DNA of 55,000 bases from Stramonita haemastoma (GCA_030674155.1 CM060318.1:90070631-90125630); one strand, 5' to 3'; counted from the first letter of the stretch, positions 42,048-54,151 are shown. Program-made: numbers and translations. Notes: generated from the sequence alone by a model not told the origin.

Positions 42048-43535
42048 TTAAACATTTTTGCATAAGCGCATTAAGTGATTTTTCAACTGATTTTTGAACT
42101 GATTTTTATTTTTGATACATTTTAAATGTTTTGGGAGCTTGTTCCATAAATCACTACCTGAATATAGGAGGCTTGTTTTGTAAAGATTGTTTCTGGGTCT
42201 GGGAAATGTTAGTAGATGGTTATGCCTGTGCTCATTAATTTTGAATCTATAGGTGATCTTGGGAGGGGCATTTCCATTGACAACTTTTTGTACAAATAGA
42301 GCTTTATTGAGATAAAGCCTGTTTTGGAATGTAAGAATATTTGTTTGCTTATAATCATTGATGGTTAGGGAGCTTGATTTTAATAGGACAAGTTTTAGTG
42401 CTCTTTTATATAATCGATGAATGAATTTCAAATTAGTTTCACTGCAGTTGTCCCAAAGAGATGAGGCATAGTCAACTATAGGCAAGATGTGTCCACAAAA
42501 AAGAGTTTGCGTGAATGACTATCTAGAAAGTGTTTTATTTTTGATAGCTGACGTACCTTGTTTGTAAGACGTTTTCCTAGTGCCATCATATGGTCAGTCC
42601 AAGTAAGATTTTTGTCGATAATTACACCCAGAATTTTGTGTGAGTCAACTTCTTCAATAATTTTTTGATCTATCAACAGAGGTTGAAATTTACTTTTCAT
42701 TTTTTGCCTCTTTTGTCTTGCTAGTACGTACATACTCTTAGTTTTTTGTGCATTTAAGGACATATGGTTTAATTGAGTCCAAGTAATCAATTTGTTGATA
42801 TTGTTTTGGAGTTTGAGTGTTAGTCTGTGGGGGTGAGTATCACTACAATAGAGGGATGTGTCATCAGCAAACATTTCACAGCTACAATTTATAAATAAGG
42901 GTAAGTCATTTACAAATATTAAGAACAAAAGAGGACCCAATATTGATCCTTGTGGTACTCCATATTTAATAGATACTAATTCTGATGTTTGATTATTTGC
43001 AGTTACCAGCTGCTGTCTATCTAACAAAAACACTTTTTAAAAGATTGATTATTTCAGGTGTTAGTTTATATAGGTGAAGTTTACGCACTAGCAAGGAGTG
43101 ATTAATTACATCAAATGCTTTTTCAAAGTCAACAAAAATTAGGCCTGTATAGTTATTTTCATTTATGGTGTGTAAGAGACTGTCAGTAAGTTGAGTTAGG
43201 GCTGTGTGACAAGAATAGTTTTTACGAAAGCCTGACTGATCTTCATTTATTAGACTGTTGTTAACAAAGTAGGAATATAAAGATTTTTGGATATGTTTTT
43301 CGATGGGTTTAGATAAGACCGATAGGATTGAAATTGGTCTGTAATTTGAAGGACAAGAAGAATCTCCAGATTTGTGGACTGGTATGACTTTTGCCTTTTT
43401 AAATATGAGAGGAAAGTTGCTTTTATCTATGCACAGGTTATATAGATATGTCAGTGTTTCAGCTATAATAGGACCAGAAAGTTTCAATATTTTTCCATCC
43501 AGATTGTCAAGGTCACGTATTCTGAAGACTGACGA
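42048..43535 (-). pseudogene. CR1-like RT and C-terminal domain of LINE G
   Basis: Three overlapping frames: 43535-43017 with NLDGKILKLSGPIIAETL, NYRPISILSVLSKPIEKHI, QSGFRKNYSCHTALT and VDFEKAFDVINHSLLVRKL; 43033-42476 with YGVPQGSILGPLLFLIFVND, MFADDTSLY (FADD 42860-42871), EEVDSHKILGVIIDKNLTW and SHSRKLFFV; and 42485-42048 with VDYASSLWDNCSETN, SGSDLWNKLPKHLKCI, ending LCKNV. Only two frameshifts separate the parts, so the RT was lost recently. The endonuclease is absent. Confidence 0.9.
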
Positions 43536-43544
43536 CACCATAAT

Positions 43545-44468
43545 ATTCTATGTACAAGCTGTGTATTCCCGGCATGACTGTTTCTGATCTGACCACATGG
43601 CTACTTTCCCAAGCCTCGTTCTCCAGTATCAAACATCTTTTCCTTCACGTAGGTTTATACAGCTGTTCCTCGGGTCAAATCAGTGTCGATGCTTGGACAC
43701 AACTTATCTCTCTTTGTAAAAAAGTTTTCCCCCTATCCGCCATAGCGTAAGTTCAATTATTCGTGCTAAAGGCAGACACAACTTAAATAATAATATAGCC
43801 CCCTCTAACCGCAATCTGTACAGAGCCTGCCAACTCCAAGACGTGGTTTTTATTGATAACAAGACTTCGTTTGTCACACCGTCAGGAGCTCCACGGCTTG
43901 CTCTGTACAGAGACGCAGTTCACCCTAGCATGCAGGGAACAGCCAAACTGGCTGTGAACTTGAAGAAAACACTGGCTAGCTGGTACCCTGATCAGTATCA
44001 GGGTTCCAATACCCAAAGTTCTGTTCGTCACAACAGGGTAGAAAACAGCCAGCTAGCAAACCATTTACAGTCTCCGCCAAATGTAAACGTCCACGAACAG
44101 ACAAATCAAAGACAGACAATAGAACAAAGAGAATCTTTCTGGAAACCACAGAGATCCCAGCCCACCCCCCTCTGTCCTCACCCAGCTTCACTTTATCATA
44201 TTATCCTCCACTGCTCTTACGTCTGAATGATAGATTGCCGCTATCTTCCCCTTATTTACCCCCTTACCCACCCCCATCTAATGGCAGGAACAATAGCAGA
44301 CTTATTGGGCATAGTCCTGACATGCTTCACTATCCCCGCCCTGCACATCCAACAGAAACTGCTGCTGTTGCAGACTTTGGTCAGACTGTCATGCGACCCC
44401 CAGCTAACATCCCGTGGGATTTATCTTTAAGAGACTTCCTCATGTCTCAGATCATGCCCATACAATGA
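43545..44468 (+). pseudogene. LINE ORF1, SGNH domain part and C-terminus
   Basis: YKLCIPGMTVSDLTTWLL, then LFLHVGLYSCS (block III, HVGxN with Asn to Tyr), a stop at 43747, SSIIRAKGRHNLNNN, SFVTPSGAPRLALYRDAVHP with MQGTAKLAVNLKK (block V; Asp and His kept), and a C-terminal Pro/Gln-rich part ending PPANIPWDLSLRDFLMSQ at 44468. The GDSL block is missing because of 5' truncation. Homologous, in order, to ORF1 at 9.7-10.3 kb. It shows that full ORF1 proteins of this group have about 120 residues beyond the esterase domain. Confidence 0.85.
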
Positions 44469-44712
44469 GAGTTTTGTCATGAAATATAAATGACAACAAA
44501 CATTGGTATTAAAATTTGTGTGTGTGTGTTGAAATTTAATATGATATATTTGTATATATATGCATTATTTTGCATCAAACTTTTTCATACGAAGATGTGC
44601 CTGCGAGGTACACACATGTATAAATCTATATCTATATGTTAACCTAATTTGTGTGTGACGGTGTACCATTCAGCCCCTGTGGGCGTGCACAGTTTTGTTG
44701 ATGCATGCGTTG

Positions 44713-44777
44713 GTGTGTGTGTGTGTGCGTGTGTGCGTGCGTGCACTAGTGTTTGTGTGTGTGTGTGTGTGTGTGTG

Positions 44778-44835
<58 letters not shown>

Positions 44836-44852
44836 TGTGTGTGTGTGTGTGT
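44713..44852. repeat. (GT)n in ORF1-ORF2 spacer
   Basis: About 140 bases of GT with GCGT and TTTGT interruptions, between ORF1 stop (44466-44468) and ORF2 endonuclease; the same place as 30157-30193 in LINE E. Confidence 0.95.
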
Positions 44853-44970
44853 CGCAGTGACAGCAAGGCTGATATATCAAAATGTTGGTCCCAAGTCACC
44901 TGGTGCTGGTAAACTGGTTGAGTATTTTTCATTCTGCCAGCTGGGACATCTGTGGATTTGGGGATGATCT

Positions 44971-46404
44971 GTGGATGAAATCGCAATAATTTTGGACAAC
45001 TTTGGTAAAAATGTTCATTTGCTGTGTCATTCTGAATCACAACTGCGTTTTCAAATACCAGATTCTGACCTGTTATTCCCTGGTTACAATGTCATTCGTC
45101 GTGATCCAAAAACTTCTAAAGAAACTGGATTATTATTATACATAATCATCTGTCACATTGAATAGAATCTTTTGAATTAGAACAGTACCATGTTGAATCT
45201 ATATGGGTAGAAGTCAAGTTAAAACATACAAAACCATTACTTATTGGCTTTATCTACAGAAATCCCTCCGAAAGAATAAACTGGTATACTGATTTTGATA
45301 CAATGATGGACGCTGCCATACCTTATAACAATGAAATAATACTGTTAGGTGACTTTAATATTGATCTACTAAAACCTCAGACTCAATGGGTTCAGCTTTT
45401 CAAAACCTTTAATCTAAATCAGCTTATCGACTGTCCAACTCGTATTACAGAAACCACTAGCACACTCATTGACCATGTTTTCCCGAACTAGCTGAAGTTT
45501 GTTCACCTGTTTTTTCGTGCAGTGACCATTTCCCTATTTGTGTAACTTGGTCAAGAAAAGGGATAAAAATCCTCAGGACAGGTCACAAAACAATACAATA
45601 TAGATGCTCTAAACAGTTAAAAAAAGATCTTTTTCTTAGTGATTTAGCAAACTCCACTTTGTCTCATGTTTATCAGTACACTGATCCATGCAAAGCCATA
45701 GACTTCTGGATATGCACCTTTTCTGAAATATGTAATAAACATGCTCCAGTAAAAACAAAACGCGTGAAATCCAAGTCAAAACCTCCATGGATATCAGAAG
45801 AAATAGAGAACAAAATAAAAGTAAGAGACTTTTTAAAGTCTAAACATGATAAAGATTTTGAAAACCAAAGAAACAAGGTGAGAAACATGAAGCATGCAGC
45901 CAAACAAAAGTACTTTCAATATCTTGTATCTGACAGAAAAAACTGCAGACACATTTGGAAAGCCATTAATCTACTTACAAACAAAACAAACAAAAAGGCA
46001 CAAACTACAGTAAAATATATTTCTTCCTTGACACTAATAACCATTTTGTTGGGATAGCCAACAACTTAATAAAGTGTGAAGACTGGAAAAATAATGATTT
46101 GGAACATTTAAGAGCATATTGTGACTCTAAATTATACACTCTAAATTATGCATTCCATTTATCTCTTTACCTGAAGAGCTGACATCCCTCTTACAATAAA
46201 AGCAATCAACCACAAAGGATTTTGATGGACTAGATGGTAAAATAATTAAAATTGCTGCACCTGTAATAGCAGATACCTTTACCTATATTTATAATCTTTG
46301 TATTGACAAAGCTTAGTTTCCTTCTCATTTTAAAAAGGCTAAAGTAATTCCTCTTTTTAAATCTGGCACATCAAATGACCCCTCGAACTACAGGCCGATA
46401 TCAA
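44971..46404 (+). pseudogene. LINE F endonuclease and first part of RT
   Basis: ILDNFGKNVHLLC, SESQLRFQIPDSD, LFPGYNVIRRDPKTSKETG; after a shift near 45160, ESIWVEVKLKHTKPLLIGFI and YRNPSERINWY; LLGDFNIDLLKPQ, TLIDHVFPN, CSDHFPICVTW (SDH box kept, across a shift near 45490); linker KPPWISEEIENKIKVRDFLK. Then TLITILLG and a stop at 46057, decayed text, and RT start DGLDGKIIKIAAPVIADTFT, a stop, KKAKVIPLFKSG, SNYRPIS. At least four frame breaks. Confidence 0.8.
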
Positions 46405-47354
46405 CATGGCTAGTAGGGCAAAAAAAGGTGTAGTTGGTATTTTACGTTTGTTGTGGTCTCTCGGTAATCAGTCCCCTAAAGTATTTTTCAGACTCTTTGA
46501 CTGTCAGATTCAGCCAGTTTTAACGTATGGTTCTAAGGTATGGGGTCTCCTGGCTGATCATTCTGTAATTGAGAGTACATGTCTTTGCAATTAAAAGATT
46601 TTTAAATGTGAGCATTTGAACTCCAAATGCCCTGGTATATGGAGAGACCGGTAGATTTCCACTCTTTGTCAATACTTATACCCGTAATATCAAATACTTG
46701 ATAACTCTTACAAGAATGAATACAGATCGTATTCCATACAAATCATACAACATGCTGCTTAACCTCCATAGTAATAATAAGAATAATTGGGTCTCTACAG
46801 TCTGCTTTACCCTATATCGCTATGGCTTTGGTTTTGTGTGGGAATGTCAGGGAGTGGCAGATGCAAGGATATTTTTTGCAAAATTCAGACAACGTCTTAA
46901 GGATTGTTACACTCAAAACTGTAACAGTGAAATCAACACAAAAGAGCGTTATGCATTCTATTCCTTATTGAAACAAAACCTTTGTCTGTCTGATTACTTA
47001 CTTATTGTTCACAATAGTGCAATAAGGAAGTATTTAACAAGAATGCGCCTCTTTGTTTCGCCATCAAGATGTCACAAAAACCGTTACAATACGACACAAG
47101 AGTGTTATGACTGTCCTTTCTGCCAGGGTATCCCTGAATCCGAAGTACATTTCATGTTTATATGTCCAAGTTACAAAATGATACGGGAACAGTTTATACC
47201 TACAAAATTTTCTAATCAACCATCTACCTTCAGGCTGGTGTTGCTGCTTTCAAGCACAACACATGCAAAGTCAGTAATGTATTACATCAAAAGTGCACTT
47301 CATTTAAGGTCATCTCAAATGAAATCATGTAACAAGATCAAAAGGACTGCCTAA
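46405..47354 (+). pseudogene. I-like LINE C-terminal region with zinc finger
   Basis: Starts SRAKKGVVGILRLLWSLG directly after SNYRPIS of LINE F. It continues QIQPVLTYGSKVWGL, a shift near 46590, GETGRFPLFV, then an open stretch from 46698: NNWVSTVCFTLYRYGFGFVW, ECQGVADARIFF, a LKDCYTQNCNSEINTKERY block and CPFCQGIPESEVHFMFIC (C-x2-C-x9-H-x4-C). Stop TAA at 47352-47354. It is a relative of 28341-29349. No 3'UTR or tail follows: the next base belongs to an RTE 3' end. Confidence 0.85.
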
Positions 47355-47525
47355 ACAATACTTGCAAGGCACTGTCCAAGGAGGAAGAAAAAGAGGCAGA
47401 CCAAGGCCTGGAAGAGATGGAAGGACATCAGTGAATGGACAGGTCTAGAACCCAGATCAGAGAGTAGAATGGAGGGAACTGGTTGTCAAGTCTCCAGGGG
47501 TGCCCCCACAGTCGCCAGATTAAGG

Positions 47526-47527
<2 letters not shown>
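47355..47527 (+). mobile_element. RTE 3' terminal fragment
   Basis: ACAATACTTGCAAGGCACTG, GGAGGAAGAAAAAGAGGCAG, GTGAATGGACAGG, TTGTCAAGTCTCCAGGGGTG and CGCCAGATTAAGGGATAGATA parallel 3714-3905 of RTE copy A almost base for base. Only the last about 20 codons and the short 3'UTR are present. Confidence 0.92.
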
Positions 47528-47559
<32 letters not shown>

Positions 47560-47564
47560 TAGAC

Positions 47565-47595
<31 letters not shown>

Positions 47596-47619
47596 ATAGA
47601 TAGATAGATAGATAGATAG

Positions 47620-47674
<55 letters not shown>

Positions 47675-47770
47675 AGTAGATAATAGATAGATAGTAATCT
47701 CAAGCATTTGTTGTCAAATTTCATGTACCCCCTTGGGGTTTTTCTTGAAATAAAATTTTTAATTTTGAAT

Positions 47771-47858
<88 letters not shown>

Positions 47859-47901
47859 AGACGATTGATAGATAGATAGATAGATTGATTGATTGATTAT
47901 T

Positions 47902-47964
<63 letters not shown>

Positions 47965-47987
47965 TGATTGATTGATTGATTGATGAT

Positions 47988-48056
<69 letters not shown>

Positions 48057-48070
48057 GTAGATAGATAGAT
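47528..48070. repeat. (GATA)n array with GACA and GATT variants
   Basis: Starts as the tail of the RTE 3' end. It contains GACA (47539-47560), long GATA runs, TGATTGATTGATT blocks (47885-47898, 47963-47982) and one non-repeat interruption (47698-47771). It is the longest tetranucleotide array in the window. Ile/Tyr/Leu/Ser frames on the minus strand are artefacts. Confidence 0.95.
47698..47771 (+). mobile_element. Short element 3' end inside GATA array
   Basis: TCTCAAGCATTTGTTGTCAAATTTC, CCCCCTTGGGG and TGAAATAAAATTTTTAATTTTG lie between GATA runs. The AATAAA-like end followed by repeat suggests a severely truncated retroelement that inserted into or seeded part of the array. Confidence 0.4.
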
Positions 48071-48079
48071 CTGTGGAAT

Positions 48080-48696
48080 ATAGTTCTGCCCGCACATGGG
48101 AACTCTAAGAAAAAAGGAACTCTCTCCACAGGTGACAACCAATATACAATCTAGTTCACAAATTATTTTGTGAAGAATACCAGACTTGCAGAAAATGTAT
48201 GGCAAGAGTAATCAGGTTATTAGTCTCAACCTGGCAAATAACTCATATCCGGAGCAATAAGCAAAGGTGGTAGGCTACAGGAAGTGCAGAAGTGGCGGAG
48301 TATGTGAGAAAAGCCACTATATTTATCTTCACTTTTTGTACTTCTCCCCAGTCCACCTGTTGTTTTCACACCAAATAGCTTCATCTGGTCTGTATGACTT
48401 ATCGAACACTGCCATAAGCCAGCTGTTGGAGTGGCTGCATTGCGCTGAGATCAATGAGTCTTTGGGTAATATGGTGGAAAGCAGCCTGTGACCTGGTTTC
48501 CTCATATGGGCTTCAAACCTTTGAAAACAATATGTAGTGTGAAGTAAAATGTGAACATAATAATGCCAAGGACTATTCTTTAGGGAAAAGGGAGCAATTT
48601 TGGGGGAGGGGGGTTTTCTGGGATTCTTTTTCCTTACTGACTTTTCTTATCTCTGCTTTTTTGCTATTGTCATTCTTTTTCTTTTCTTATTCCTGA

Positions 48697-48769
<73 letters not shown>

Positions 48770-49234
48770 TTTCTCTCATAAAAATTGACTGCTCTGCAAC
48801 AAGTTAGCAAGTGTGAAATACAGGCTGACAAGAAGGGGAAATCCCTCGAAGAGGCCTGGTTTGCCAAAAACTTTTAATTCAGCTTGTTTTGCTTTGTCAG
48901 TTTTGCAAGGCGGAGATTAGCCATACATTGTTGACCACACAACCGTATGTTATATTTTTGTGACATTAAGCCTGTGTTATGGCTTTTTACACTGTATAAA
49001 AAGAAAGTTTGTAAGATCAATATAACGTACCAATCTTCTTTTATTCCCTTCTCTTTTATTTATGTTTTTGCCTTTGAAAGACTTTATTCCTGGAAATGTG
49101 CTTATATATATATTGTATAATTATATTTTTTTAATGTAACTGTTAAAAAAAATCAAAATGATTTGTAAGTTGTAAGTAGTTATCTGCACTTGTCTTCCTC
49201 AACTACTATGCATTAATCTGTTTACTTAAACTTA
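48080..49234. other. Unassigned DNA with a (CT)n tract
   Basis: Mixed-composition sequence with no domain-bearing frame; the best frame (48267-48491) is about 74 codons and unremarkable. A (CT)n array lies at 48699-48770. 48980-49230 is AT-rich. I see no promoter, RNA gene or recognisable element. Confidence 0.5.
48699..48770. repeat. (CT)n microsatellite
   Basis: About 35 CT units with one CCT slip. Confidence 0.95.
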
Positions 49235-49540
49235 TAATAATAATAAAATGGAGGCTTATATAGCGCAAATTCCAAAAAAACATGGGCTCACCCGCGCTGT
49301 ACAATCAAATCAATTTAGATAGGTTACGTATAAACGTGAAAAATTTGACTAGCACAAAAAAATAAGGAAAAAAATGCATGCACATACAATGCACAGCATA
49401 TTACATGCCCAAAGAATAAAAGTAAAATAAGAGCAATATCATCAAGAAAATGTGCAGTGCAGTTTAAACACACACACACACACACACAACAACAACACAG
49501 ACACAGACACAGACACAGACACAGACCACACACACACACA

Positions 49541-49591
<51 letters not shown>

Positions 49592-51345
49592 CAAAAATTA
49601 CACGCATACACAAAACACACAACACGGAATAACAAAGAAAACGGCACATTCACGGATTTACCCTACATGTACTCACATTAACCAAAAAATAAGATGAAGT
49701 GAAATAGAAATGAAGAACATTATCTTACCCCAAAAAAGCAAAAGACCAGCACTAGGGTCGGAGATGAGTCAATCAAATGGGAAATCAATTTTGATCAGTG
49801 GTCAGGGACAAGAATCGGATAAAAAGATGTGTTTTGAGCAACCTTTTAAAGGAGGAAGTAGAGCCAGTGTGTCATTTCAAATGGAAGTGTGCTCCAGAGA
49901 GTGGGACCTACATGAGAGAATGAGCGCTGGCGGTGCTGTTTTTTTACTTTGGGAACTCTCAAGATTCTAGTGTCAGAGGATGAGCGGAGTGGTCTGTTTG
50001 GGTGGAACACTGGAAGAGTATCGGAGAAGTATGCTGGAACTTTGTTCAAGAAGAAATTATGACAATGCATCAGAACTTTGTACTGGATACGAGCTTGGAT
50101 TGGAAGCCAGTGTAGATTTCGTAATACAGGTGTGATGTGATTAGGCTTCTTTGTTTTGAGTACCAGTCAGGCAGCTGAGTTTTGTACCTTTTGTAGTTGC
50201 TCTATTAAAAACTTAGGACAGCCTGCAATCAGGGAGTTTGCATAGTCAAGCCTAGAAAGAACAAGGGCACAAACGAGTTTCTTGGCTGTGTCTACATCGA
50301 TATACATTCTGATGTTACTGATCTGACGAAGCGCAGCATAAGCTGAGCGACAAGTCTGTGAAACATTTTTCTCAATTCACATGGTATTTGTTATGATGAA
50401 TCCTAGATTGCGAGCTGATGGTGAGAAAGAAATATCTGATTTTCCAACACGGATGGTAGATGGTAGATCAACTGATAGCAAAGAATGAGTGGAGTGAATC
50501 AGCAGGGCTTCTGTTTTATCGTCATTTAATTTCAATTTGTGTCTAGTCATCCAGGATTTGACGTCGGATATATAATTTTGCATGATTTCAATAGTGTTGT
50601 CAACATTATCAGGATGGCATTTAGAGTAAAGTTGGGAGTCATCCGCAAAAGACTGATTTTGGATAGAGTGACTACTAATGAGGGTGTTCAGTGGCTTGGT
50701 TTACATGATAAAAAGAATGGGTCCCAAGACTGATCCTTGTGGTACGCCAAACAATTGGTTTGCTGTTGAGGACTTGAACTCATCTACCATAATGGTTTGC
50801 GCTCGATCAGTTAGATAGCTCTGAAACCACTTCAGTGCTGTTCCACAGACACCAAAGTGTTGTTGGAGAGCTTGGTAGAGAATGGTGTGATCGATTGTAT
50901 CAAATGCAGCTGACAGATCCAAAAGAGTGAGGACAGAGATATTTCCATAATCTAGAGCAAGTAACATATCATTTGCAACTTTCAGAAGTGCTGTTTCAGT
51001 GCTATAAGAGGGCCTGTATGCTGACTGGTTTGGAGGTAGAAGAGAATGCAGACAAGATGTTCAAAGAGCTGATCCAGTACAAGTTTTCAAGGATTTTTGA
51101 CAGGAAGGGCAAGTTGGAAACAGGTCTGTAATTCTTGAGGATGTTTGGGTCAAGAGGTGACTTTTTGAGCAGACGTTTTACAACTGCATACTTGAAACTA
51201 GACTGGACAACACCTGTGGATAGACTCTGATTCATTATCTGTGTAATAACAGGTAAAATATCATTTAAGCATTCAGTCAGAAGGGGTGTTGGAATGGGGT
51301 CAAGTGCGCAAGTAGTGGGTTTAGATTTAAGGATAATCTTGTGAG
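49235..51345 (-). mobile_element. L2-like LINE copy D
   Basis: Minus-strand L2, longer than copy B. The 3' end in + view is (ATAA)n and ATGGAGGCTTATATAGCGCA, with a (CA)n tract in the 3'UTR. RT order on the minus strand: PTPLLTECLNDILPVITQ, FKYAVVKRLLKKSPLDP, NYRPVSNLPFLSKILE, LLDLSAAFDTIDHTIL, LFGVPQGSVLGPILF, QSFADDSQLYS (FADD 50638-50649), KLNDDKTEALLIHS, and the C-terminal RLVL, FHPNRPLRSSSDTRILRVP and SFSHVGPTLW blocks. Frameshifts fall near 51000, 50700, 50380 and within 50070-50370. 5' truncated at about 51345, within the region before RT. Confidence 0.9.
49468..49588. repeat. (CA)n with (CAGACA)n in L2 3'UTR
   Basis: CA repeat interrupted by CAACAACAACA and ACAGAC units, at the same 3'UTR position as 6994-7032 in L2 copy B. 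Confidence 0.95.
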
Positions 51346-51727
51346 ATTGTTAGGAATGCAACCATTTTTTCCTGCTGCTTAAAAGTAGCCACATTCCAAC
51401 TTTGGGAATGTACCTGTACGACTGTGTGTGTAGTCAATTGCCTTAAGTAGGCTAATTTTAGATATGCTGTTGTTCTAACAGAAAAGGGGCTGAATATTTA
51501 GTAGGTGCTACATTCAATCTGATTCTGACGTGGATTAGAGATCCTTTCTGCAAAATTATTTTTTGCATGGCTTTGCAAAAGGGCTATTGGTCTGTAAGAT
51601 GTACGAGGACGTTAATTTCACAATGGAAACATGAAAATATATATCTCTCTCTTTGAATAAAGACAGATTTGGCCTTAAATGCGTGATATGATAGTGATGC
51701 TATGTGTAGTCCTATATGGTATCTTAC
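51346..51727. other. Unassigned spacer
   Basis: Sequence between L2 copy D and RTE copy C. No coding similarity to either; no repeats apparent. It may preserve the pre-insertion locus. Confidence 0.45.
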
Positions 51728-51740
51728 ATTTCACTCTCAC

Positions 51741-53729
51741 TCAGTCCCATGTCCCAAAGGACATAGGAGGGACATGAGAGAAGACGCAACAGAGATCTTT
51801 TTCCATGCTTCACGATCCTGTGTGCTAGTAGGAGGTGTTGCAGGGGTTGGGCGGTCCAGTCTTTGATGTTGTCAACCCATGATTTCTTTTGGCGGTCTCT
51901 TCTTCTCTTGCCCTCAACTGTTCTTTGCAGGATGGTTTTTGCTAGGGTGTTGTGTCTTGTGGTGTGACCAAACCACATCAGCTTTCTCCTCTTTATGGTG
52001 GAGAGCAAAGGCTCTTGGGGGCCCACACGCTTTTTGATTTCTTCTTTCACATAGTTATTGGTCTTGTGTTCTTTGCATGTTATTTTGAGGAGTCTTCTGT
52101 GGCACTTGTTCTCGAATGCTTGGATTCTCCTCTCTAACTCTGCTGTCAGAGTCCATGATTCACAGCCATATAGGAGGATAGATATCATGAGGGATTTGTA
52201 AAGGTGGTGTTTGGTGCCAAAGCTGATGTTGTTGCTCCTGATGATCTTCTCGAGTCTGACTAGAGCAGATGTTGCTGTTGCAATGCGAGCTTTCACTTCA
52301 TTGTTTGATGTGCCATCTTTTGTTAGGATGGAGCCTAAGTTATTGAATTGGCTCACCTCTTCTAGTGTTTCTCCATTCATCTTTATTTCCGTGATGTCAT
52401 TACTCGCGCTGTTGACCATTATCTTTGATTTCTCTGTACTGACCTCCATGCCGTATGCGCTCGCTCGATCTGTTAAATTGTCTGTGAGGATTTGCAGTTC
52501 TTGTTTGCTGCTGCCCATGAGGTCAATGTCATCTGCAAATCTGAGGTTGCAAAGGGGTCTTCCACCAATGGAGATGGAAGTGTGGTAGTTTTGCAGTGTC
52601 TCTGTCATGATGTTTTCGAGGAAGAGGTTGAAGAGTACAGGTGAGAGAAGGCAGCCCTGGCGAACCCCAACCGTGGTCTTGAAGAACTCGCCCACGTGAT
52701 TGTTCATAAAAACTGCACTTTTTGCATTCTCGTACAGAGCCTTGATGACTTCAATTAGGCAGTTGTCAATGTTGAAGTGCCTGAGTACTTGCCAGAGGCC
52801 GTCATGCCATACCCTGTCAAAGGCCTTTTTGAAGTCTATGAAATTGTGGTACAAGTCTTTTTGGTGTTGGAGATGCTTCTCTATCAGAATTCTTAGATTG
52901 AAAATTTGTTCCATTGTGCTGCATTTTGGTCTAAAGCCCGCTTGTTCTTCTGCCAGGAGTTTTTCCGTTTGGTTTTTCAGTCTGTTGAGGACTACCTGCA
53001 GCATGATCTTGCTAGGATGACTTATGAGACTGATGGTTCTGTAGTTCTGGCATTTCTTGAGGTTTCCTTTCTTTGGCAGGGGTATTACAAGAGACTGTGT
53101 CCATTCTTTTGGCCATTCTTTGGTGTCGTGGATCTTCTGACAAAGTTATGTGAATCGCCTTGCTGTTTCATTCCCTCCATTTTTTATGAGTTCAGCTGGG
53201 ATGTTATCGATTCCAGGGACTTCCCCTTCTTCAATTGTCTAATAGCTGCATCTACTTCACACCTTAGTATTGGTGGGTCTTTATCTTGGTGTTTAGGGGG
53301 TTTGTCAGAAACTATGTTGGTATCTGGGCATAGTGGGTAGTTGTACAATCCCTCACAGTATTCTGTCCAGCATTGGAGGATGACATTGTTTTCCGTTAAA
53401 AGATTTCCTTCTTTGTCTTCAATAACAGAGGCTTTAGGCTGTGTGGTTTTTGTTAATGCTATCAAAGTGTCGTAAGGTGTTTTGCTGTTTCCCTTGGTCA
53501 TTCCAGCTTTGATGTTGTTACCTTCTTTGGCTTCTCTCATCTTTTTCCTCACTTCTCTGTGGCTATCCATGTACTTCTTGTAAGCTTCTTGACTTGTGAA
53601 CTTTTGTTTCTTAAGTTCTCTTCTTTTGTCGCAGAGGTCAAGAATCTCATTTGTCACCCAGGGTTGTTTCTTTGTTCTGCTTCTTCCTAATGTTTCTTCT
53701 GCTGCTGTCATTAGCACTTCTTTGATGTT
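51741..53729 (-). pseudogene. RTE linker and RT of copy C
   Basis: 53729-53184 starts NNIKEVLMTAAEETLGRS and reads linker to KKGKS, where a one-base deletion relative to copy B (CCAGGGACTT against CCAGGGGACTT) shifts frame. After a TAA near 53148 the frame from 53004 is open for 426 codons: MLQVVLNRLKNQTEKLLAEE, DFKKAFDRVWHDGLW, VRQGCLLSPVLFNLFLE, NLRFADDIDLM (FADD 52528-52539), KRRKLMWFGHTTRH. It lacks the frameshift of copy B in RT, so the two copies were inactivated independently. Confidence 0.9.
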
Positions 53730-53739
53730 GTTGATAATC

Positions 53740-54151
53740 CTACTGGATATTGGTGTACAGCTCAGGATGCAACCAACTACTTCTTTGTGTACGATAAAGG
53801 ATGCGCCATGTTCATGCACTGTCTCACTTCGCTGTACCAGATCTTGTGTCCATCATCAGTCACTGACTCTCCCAAACCAGTCCATCTCACCTTTGATAGC
53901 CCGAGTATGTTCCATTGGTAACATTTCAATTCGTGCTCAAGTACTTTCACTTTTCCACAAGCATAGAGAGTGCGGACATTCCATGTCCTAATGGTGATGT
54001 TTATAGATGTTAAATTTAAAGTCTTTATGTCTTGAGCGCCAGTAGCACACTTATCGCTTCCATCCTGGTGCTCGTGGATGGAAAGCGTGGTCGTTGGTGT
54101 TCCGGGCCTCGACCGATCCGGTATGTTGTTGGCTCTGGTTGCGTCTCTCAT
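53740..54151 (-). pseudogene. RTE endonuclease N-terminus, divergent subfamily
   Basis: IPDRSRPGTPTTTLS, GSDKCATGAQ, TWNVRTLYACGKVKVLEHEL, ILGLSKVRWTGLGESVTDD (catalytic Glu position is Lys: LSKVRW against LAEVRW in copy B), GHKIWYSE. Similar to copy B in order and motif but with many substitutions, in contrast to the near identity of the following RT. Ends at SSRII at the mosaic joint. Confidence 0.85.

Larger units (their letters stand above)
43545..46404 (+). mobile_element. CR1-like LINE copy F, SGNH ORF1 to RT start
   Basis: Plus-strand LINE beginning inside the SGNH domain of ORF1 (43545-44468), with a (GT)n spacer, a degraded endonuclease ORF2 (44971-46060) and the first part of RT to SNYRPIS (46404). 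The 5' edge abuts copy G in opposite orientation. At 46404 it passes without a tail into a different LINE family. Confidence 0.8.

Noticed and set aside
47528..48070. CRISPR-like array
   Set aside because: Units are 4 bases with no spacers; no cas genes; eukaryotic context.
47721..48138. Ile-Tyr-Leu-Ser frames over 100 codons
   Set aside because: Translation of the (GATA)n array.
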